Shown piece by piece: positions 60,719 to 64,000 of a DNA stretch of 64,000 bases. A program made the translations under genes and the position numbers. The notes below the pieces were generated by a model. That model searched no databases and was not told where the DNA came from. It saw only the letters and a list, made by a program, of their open reading frames with translations. The number at the start of each line of letters is the position of its first letter. Positions within the stretch are counted from its first letter, which is position 1. The DNA is from a bacterium. Lineage in GTDB: Bacteria; Bacteroidota; Bacteroidia; NS11-12g; UBA955. The stretch lies in NCBI GenBank assembly GCA_029945665.1, contig JAQSCZ010000097.1, positions 1-64,000 of the forward strand, written 5' to 3'.

Positions 60719-61994
60719 TTTGTATTTGATTATTGTATTTTAAAGTATAGGTATAAATGCCATTGGCTAAGGCTGAGGTATTATAACTAATTAAGCTAAT
60801 ACCGTTGTAGAATTCATTGGAGATGCCTTGTCCGTTCATATTGGTGATAATAAATTCAACACATCCTGTTACGCTTTCTTTAATTTGGCAATTGATATAG
60901 TCATTTGCAGGATTAGGAAATAGTTTGAGCTTTTCCTTAGTGAATGTATTCAATTTTAAATTTTGATCGGCACTCCATTCATCTTTCGTAAATACACCCC
61001 CTAGTGATGTGTTGGCCCACCAGTTGCCATTTACAAATTCAATGGATTCAAAACTACCCCAACTATAATCCTTATCTGTGTGCACTGGCAGCCAAGTTCG
61101 CCCACCATCGGTAGTTTTGTAAATAGAAAGGCTACCCACCATATAACCTGTATCATTTTTCAAAAACATACCAGTCGGTATGTAATTAAATTTTTTCAAA
61201 CTATCTGCTACATGCCATTCGCTGTAGCGACCTTGATATAGGTAATACATTTTGCTATGGTCGTAGTAGGAACCGCAACCTGAGTAATATATATTGTATA
61301 GAAATGTTATTCCCTTTTTTGTTCTCACCATACCAATGAACTGATGACTCGCAATTTGAAACATGGTATCGGTCTCCATTTGCAATTGGGTGATAAATGT
61401 AAAACTAGCCCCTTGATTGCTCGTCATATTGATATTGACCATACTATTGTCATTGGATGTTAAAACATACCAATCGGTATCTATTATCTCAACATTGTTT
61501 ATATTGGTATCATTACTCACTTTAATTTCTTTCCAAGTGATTCCTCCATCATTTGTTGTCTTTAAAACTTTTGATGAGTAAGCCAACCATTCTAATTCCG
61601 AATTTATTTTAAGTTGATAATCCATCAGTTCTGAAGCTAGAATTTGCCTTTCCCAAGTCTTACCTTGATTGGTTGTTTTAAAAACATAAACCTCCTCTTC
61701 GGTTTTAAAATAGATGAAGCCCATATTAGCTGAAACAAATTTTATAGTAGCGTGCTCAAATAGATAGATGGTTTTTGATGGATGGAACAAGGAATCCATT
61801 TGCCAACTCTTGCCTCCATCGGTCGATCGATAAAGACAAACGCCACTGAGAGCGAAGCACAATTGTTTGTTAACAACACAGCTAGTATTCACATAGGGCA
61901 ATTTAGTAACACTTTGATTGGACCATTGTGCATTAGCAGAAAACACAGCGACCATTGATAAAACAAGTAGGGTAATTTTTATTTTCGTATTCAT
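60693..61994 (-). CDS. beta-propeller (BNR/sortilin-like) protein with T9SS type A sorting domain
   Basis: 433 aa. Signal peptide (ITLLVLSMVAVFSANAQ), then five or so Asp-box repeats (STDGGKSWQMD, TTNQGKTWERQ, TTNDGGITWKEI, TSNQGASFTFI, TTDGGRTWLPV), indicating a sialidase/sortilin-type propeller, and a C-terminal type A CTD (LKLFPNPANDYINCQI, FIITNMNGQGI, LANGIYTYTL). No catalytic residues were identified. It is exported by the T9SS. Its last 26 bp overlap the cytochrome gene, so the two are co-translated. Confidence 0.88.
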   Translation of the reverse strand: MNTKIKITLLVLSMVAVFSANAQWSNQSVTKLPYVNTSCVVNKQLCFALSGVCLYRSTDGGKSWQMDSLFHPSKTIYLFEHATIKFVSANMGFIYFKTEEEVYVFKTTNQGKTWERQILASELMDYQLKINSELEWLAYSSKVLKTTNDGGITWKEIKVSNDTNINNVEIIDTDWYVLTSNDNSMVNINMTSNQGASFTFITQLQMETDTMFQIASHQFIGMVRTKKGITFLYNIYYSGCGSYYDHSKMYYLYQGRYSEWHVADSLKKFNYIPTGMFLKNDTGYMVGSLSIYKTTDGGRTWLPVHTDKDYSWGSFESIEFVNGNWWANTSLGGVFTKDEWSADQNLKLNTFTKEKLKLFPNPANDYINCQIKESVTGCVEFIITNMNGQGISNEFYNGISLISYNTSALANGIYTYTLKYNNQIQNGTFTISR

Positions 61995-61998
61995 AACA

Positions 61999-62006
61999 CA
62001 AATTTA
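61999..62006 (-). promoter_or_regulatory. -7 box 4 bp from the start of the beta-propeller protein
   Basis: TAAATTTG on the minus strand, 4 bp before the ATG at 61994. A leaderless or nearly leaderless transcript is implied. Confidence 0.35.
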
Positions 62007-62107
62007 GATAAGGCAAGGCCTGTAAACATGGTAGAAATTTGACTTTTTATGGTAAAAAAACAGGTATTTAAAATACATTGGCGTTACTTTTTCAGCAATA
62101 AATTAGT

Positions 62108-62115
62108 TATGTTTG
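62108..62115 (+). promoter_or_regulatory. -7 box for the TlpA-like gene
   Basis: TATGTTTG, 16 bp upstream of the ATG at 62132. The nearest upstream TTG (62078-62080) gives a 27-bp spacer, longer than usual. Confidence 0.35.
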
Positions 62116-62131
62116 TTTACTGAAGAACTAA

Positions 62132-63559
62132 ATGTGTAATAATTTCAAAATACTATTATTGGCGGGCTTTATAGCATTTTACAATTTGGCCAAAACACAA
62201 GTTTTGATCGAGGGCCAAATCAATAATGCTCCACCGAAAAGCACTCTCAAAATAACCTGTTATAAAGACAATATTAACTACAAGGAGATACTTTCAAAGA
62301 GTATCCCGTTAAACGCCAATGGTTCCTTTAAACTCACCTTAGCCATTCCTAAAACAGCCTTCAGTCAATTAGTAATTGGCGATGAATACACCAATCTTTT
62401 TTTGGTTAAAAACAAACATTTAAAAGTAAGTATTGAATACCAAAATTTTGATAAAAGTGTGCATTACGAAGGCAATGGAGCTGCTGATAACAATTTCATG
62501 GCAGGGCTTCTTTTGGCCGAAAATGAATTATATCATGGGCCTTATATCACCAATAAGGAAAGAGATGCATATCTGCATTTCGAAGACAGTTTAACAAGTC
62601 TACAATTAAAAGATTCTACATTTATACCAAAGTCAAATTACTCTCCAGAATTTGTTAAATTCATTAACGACCAACCTGTTTATAAAACCCTATTTTCTCA
62701 ATGGCTGTATAGTCGCCAATATAAAGTCTTAAGCTACATTTCAAAAACACCACCCTATCGTTATAACTACTTTGATTTTTTGCAAATTTACAAGTTCAAG
62801 GTCACCAAAATGGATGAACTTACCTCCTTTCTTGTTCATGAAAATGATATCATCTCCAACTTTTCCGTTCCGGATTCTATAGAAGGCTTAACATTGGATG
62901 AGGCTTTAATGTTGAAAAATTTAATGCATAGGCAATTTCTATATATAGATAACAAACGCGACTATCAATTAACAAGATTTTTACGTTATAATTTAGGTGA
63001 TGTTAAGGAAGACCTATCATTTGTAGAAACAATTGTTAACGACTATAAAATAGTATGTACAAACCCTGAATACAATGCCACAATTGACAGTGTTTTAAAC
63101 CAAATTAAGACCATTCAAAAAGGCAAGCCTGCGCCTGCTTTTACCTTAACCGATGTAAGTGGTAAAAAAGTCGCTTTAAGTGATTTTATTGGCAAGGTTG
63201 TATTCATCGATTTTTGGGCGACTTGGTGCGGCCCCTGTATAGAAGAATTGCCAGCTTCCCACCAATTAATGAATACTTTTAAGGAAGATAAAAATGTCGT
63301 TTTTCTTTATATTAATGTTATGGATGATAAGAAAAAATGGAATCAATATCTTACAAAAAAAAATGCTGAAGGCATACAATTATTTGCCGATGAAAAACAG
63401 TCCAATTCATTGATGTTCGATTATGTATTTAACGGTATTCCAACTTATGTTTTAATTGATACAAAAGGACAGATATTGAGTACGACTTTTAAATACCCAA
63501 TTTCAGAAAACTTGCAAAATTTAGCGCAGGCAATTAGAGAAGCTGCAAAACAAGAATGA
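62132..63559 (+). CDS. TlpA/ResA-type thioredoxin-fold lipid-free periplasmic protein
   Basis: 475 aa. Signal peptide (FKILLLAGFIAFYNLAKTQ). Residues about 25-130 form a DUF4369-like beta-sandwich (VLIEGQINNAPPKSTLKI), then a helical middle, then a thioredoxin domain (about 325-475) with APAFTLTDVSGKKVALSDF and the active site FWATWCGPCIEE (C366, C369); GIPTYVLID carries the cis-Pro. It probably reduces disulfides in the periplasm. This layout is common in Bacteroidota. Its stop overlaps the xseA start. Confidence 0.92.
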   Translation: MCNNFKILLLAGFIAFYNLAKTQVLIEGQINNAPPKSTLKITCYKDNINYKEILSKSIPLNANGSFKLTLAIPKTAFSQLVIGDEYTNLFLVKNKHLKVSIEYQNFDKSVHYEGNGAADNNFMAGLLLAENELYHGPYITNKERDAYLHFEDSLTSLQLKDSTFIPKSNYSPEFVKFINDQPVYKTLFSQWLYSRQYKVLSYISKTPPYRYNYFDFLQIYKFKVTKMDELTSFLVHENDIISNFSVPDSIEGLTLDEALMLKNLMHRQFLYIDNKRDYQLTRFLRYNLGDVKEDLSFVETIVNDYKIVCTNPEYNATIDSVLNQIKTIQKGKPAPAFTLTDVSGKKVALSDFIGKVVFIDFWATWCGPCIEELPASHQLMNTFKEDKNVVFLYINVMDDKKKWNQYLTKKNAEGIQLFADEKQSNSLMFDYVFNGIPTYVLIDTKGQILSTTFKYPISENLQNLAQAIREAAKQE

Positions 63560-64000
63560 GAATGAATCAAAAACTAAAACTTTCGGAACTTGTAGCGGCC
63601 ATTCAAGAAACCATACAATATCAATTCGATGGCGAGTCGTATTGGGTGTCGGCACAAATTACCAATGTTAAAAAATATGAGAGCAATCACCGGTGTTACC
63701 TTACTTTAGAAGAATACGCAGGCTCACAAAAAACGGCCGAAATAAAAGCGGTTTTCTGGTCGAACACCTATGCCGAAATTGAAAAATTTGAACAAGTCAC
63801 TAAACAAACTTTTAAGAATGGGATCGAAATTATTTGCCGTGTTAAGGTGCGTTTCCACCCTGTGTATGGATTGAATTGTGATGTGCTCGAAATTGATGCT
63901 GCCCATACCGTTGGCAGTGTTGAATTAGAAAAACAAAAAACGATTGATAAACTCTTAAAAGAGAACCCAACTACTATACAGCTATTCGATGGTGTTTTTC
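63556..64000 (+). CDS. xseA: exodeoxyribonuclease VII large subunit (5' part)
   Basis: Open from the ATG at 63556 (overlapping the previous stop; a second ATG at 63562 is also possible) to the window edge, 148 codons. The N-terminal OB-fold of XseA is recognisable: LKLSELVAAIQETIQYQF, then YWVSAQITNVKKYESNHRCYLTLEE and AEIKAVFWSNTY, VKVRFHPVYGLNCDVLEIDA. The rest of the protein, including the catalytic domain, lies outside the window. With XseB it degrades single-stranded DNA. Confidence 0.88.
   Translation, partial: MRMNQKLKLSELVAAIQETIQYQFDGESYWVSAQITNVKKYESNHRCYLTLEEYAGSQKTAEIKAVFWSNTYAEIEKFEQVTKQTFKNGIEIICRVKVRFHPVYGLNCDVLEIDAAHTVGSVELEKQKTIDKLLKENPTTIQLFDGVF

Overview
The window looks like a chromosomal segment of a member of the Bacteroidota, probably a free-living aerobe of the Chitinophagales/Sphingobacteriales kind. 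The grounds are type IX secretion system (T9SS) cargo with type A and type B C-terminal sorting domains, a PorW/SprE homologue, TAnnTTTG promoter boxes, very few Shine-Dalgarno sites, a split F-type ATP synthase cluster and a 14-gene nuo operon with the short form of NuoG. No rRNA or tRNA gene and no CRISPR array was seen.

Layout. 1-3374: the edge of an integrative element (HTH protein, unknown protein, tyrosine recombinase, zinc-ribbon/HTH excisionase-like protein), abutting the 3' end of mnmE. 3375-4784: mnmE. 4873-11861: a surface-protein module made of an ECF sigma factor, an anti-sigma-like membrane protein that itself ends in a CTD-like domain, and a giant PKD/T9SS type B protein. 11940-20813: housekeeping and envelope genes (YbjN-like, sucD, ornithine aminotransferase, a second PKD/type B protein, DEDDy exonuclease, TPM-TPM-LemA cluster, lipB, yraN). 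20981-27186: a GH92 alpha-mannosidase, an 86-bp tandem array of palindromes, two secreted proteins, and about 800 bp of debris holding the 5' remnant of a second GH92 gene plus short repeats. 27262-34293 (minus strand): LytM-like protein, bactofilin, atpZ, a membrane protein, then atpB-E-F-H-A-G. 34362-39877: PorW-like TPR protein, PBP1A and a TIGR02117 protein. 40009-53551: nuoA-N, interrupted between nuoH and nuoI by a four-helix-bundle (S23/IVP) gene bracketed by inverted arrays of a 7-bp repeat. 53682-64000: hemD, DUF4271, Omp85-family protein, alkaline phosphatase, SPFH protein, AraC regulator, small c-type cytochrome, beta-propeller T9SS protein, TlpA-like thioredoxin and the 5' part of xseA.

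How they fit together. Complex I and the F-type ATPase give an oxidative energy module; the window lacks atpD and atpC, which must lie elsewhere. The PorW-like protein would act in secretion of the several CTD-bearing proteins. The sigma/anti-sigma/giant-protein trio reads as a self-contained surface signalling or secretion-stress unit.

Most notable: (1) the heptad-repeat-bracketed S23 gene inside the nuo operon, a candidate small mobile unit; (2) the anti-sigma-like protein carrying its own sorting-domain-like C terminus; (3) the decayed GH92 duplicate; (4) integration at the mnmE 3' end with a perfect 16-bp inverted repeat overlapping the promoter of the integrase operon.
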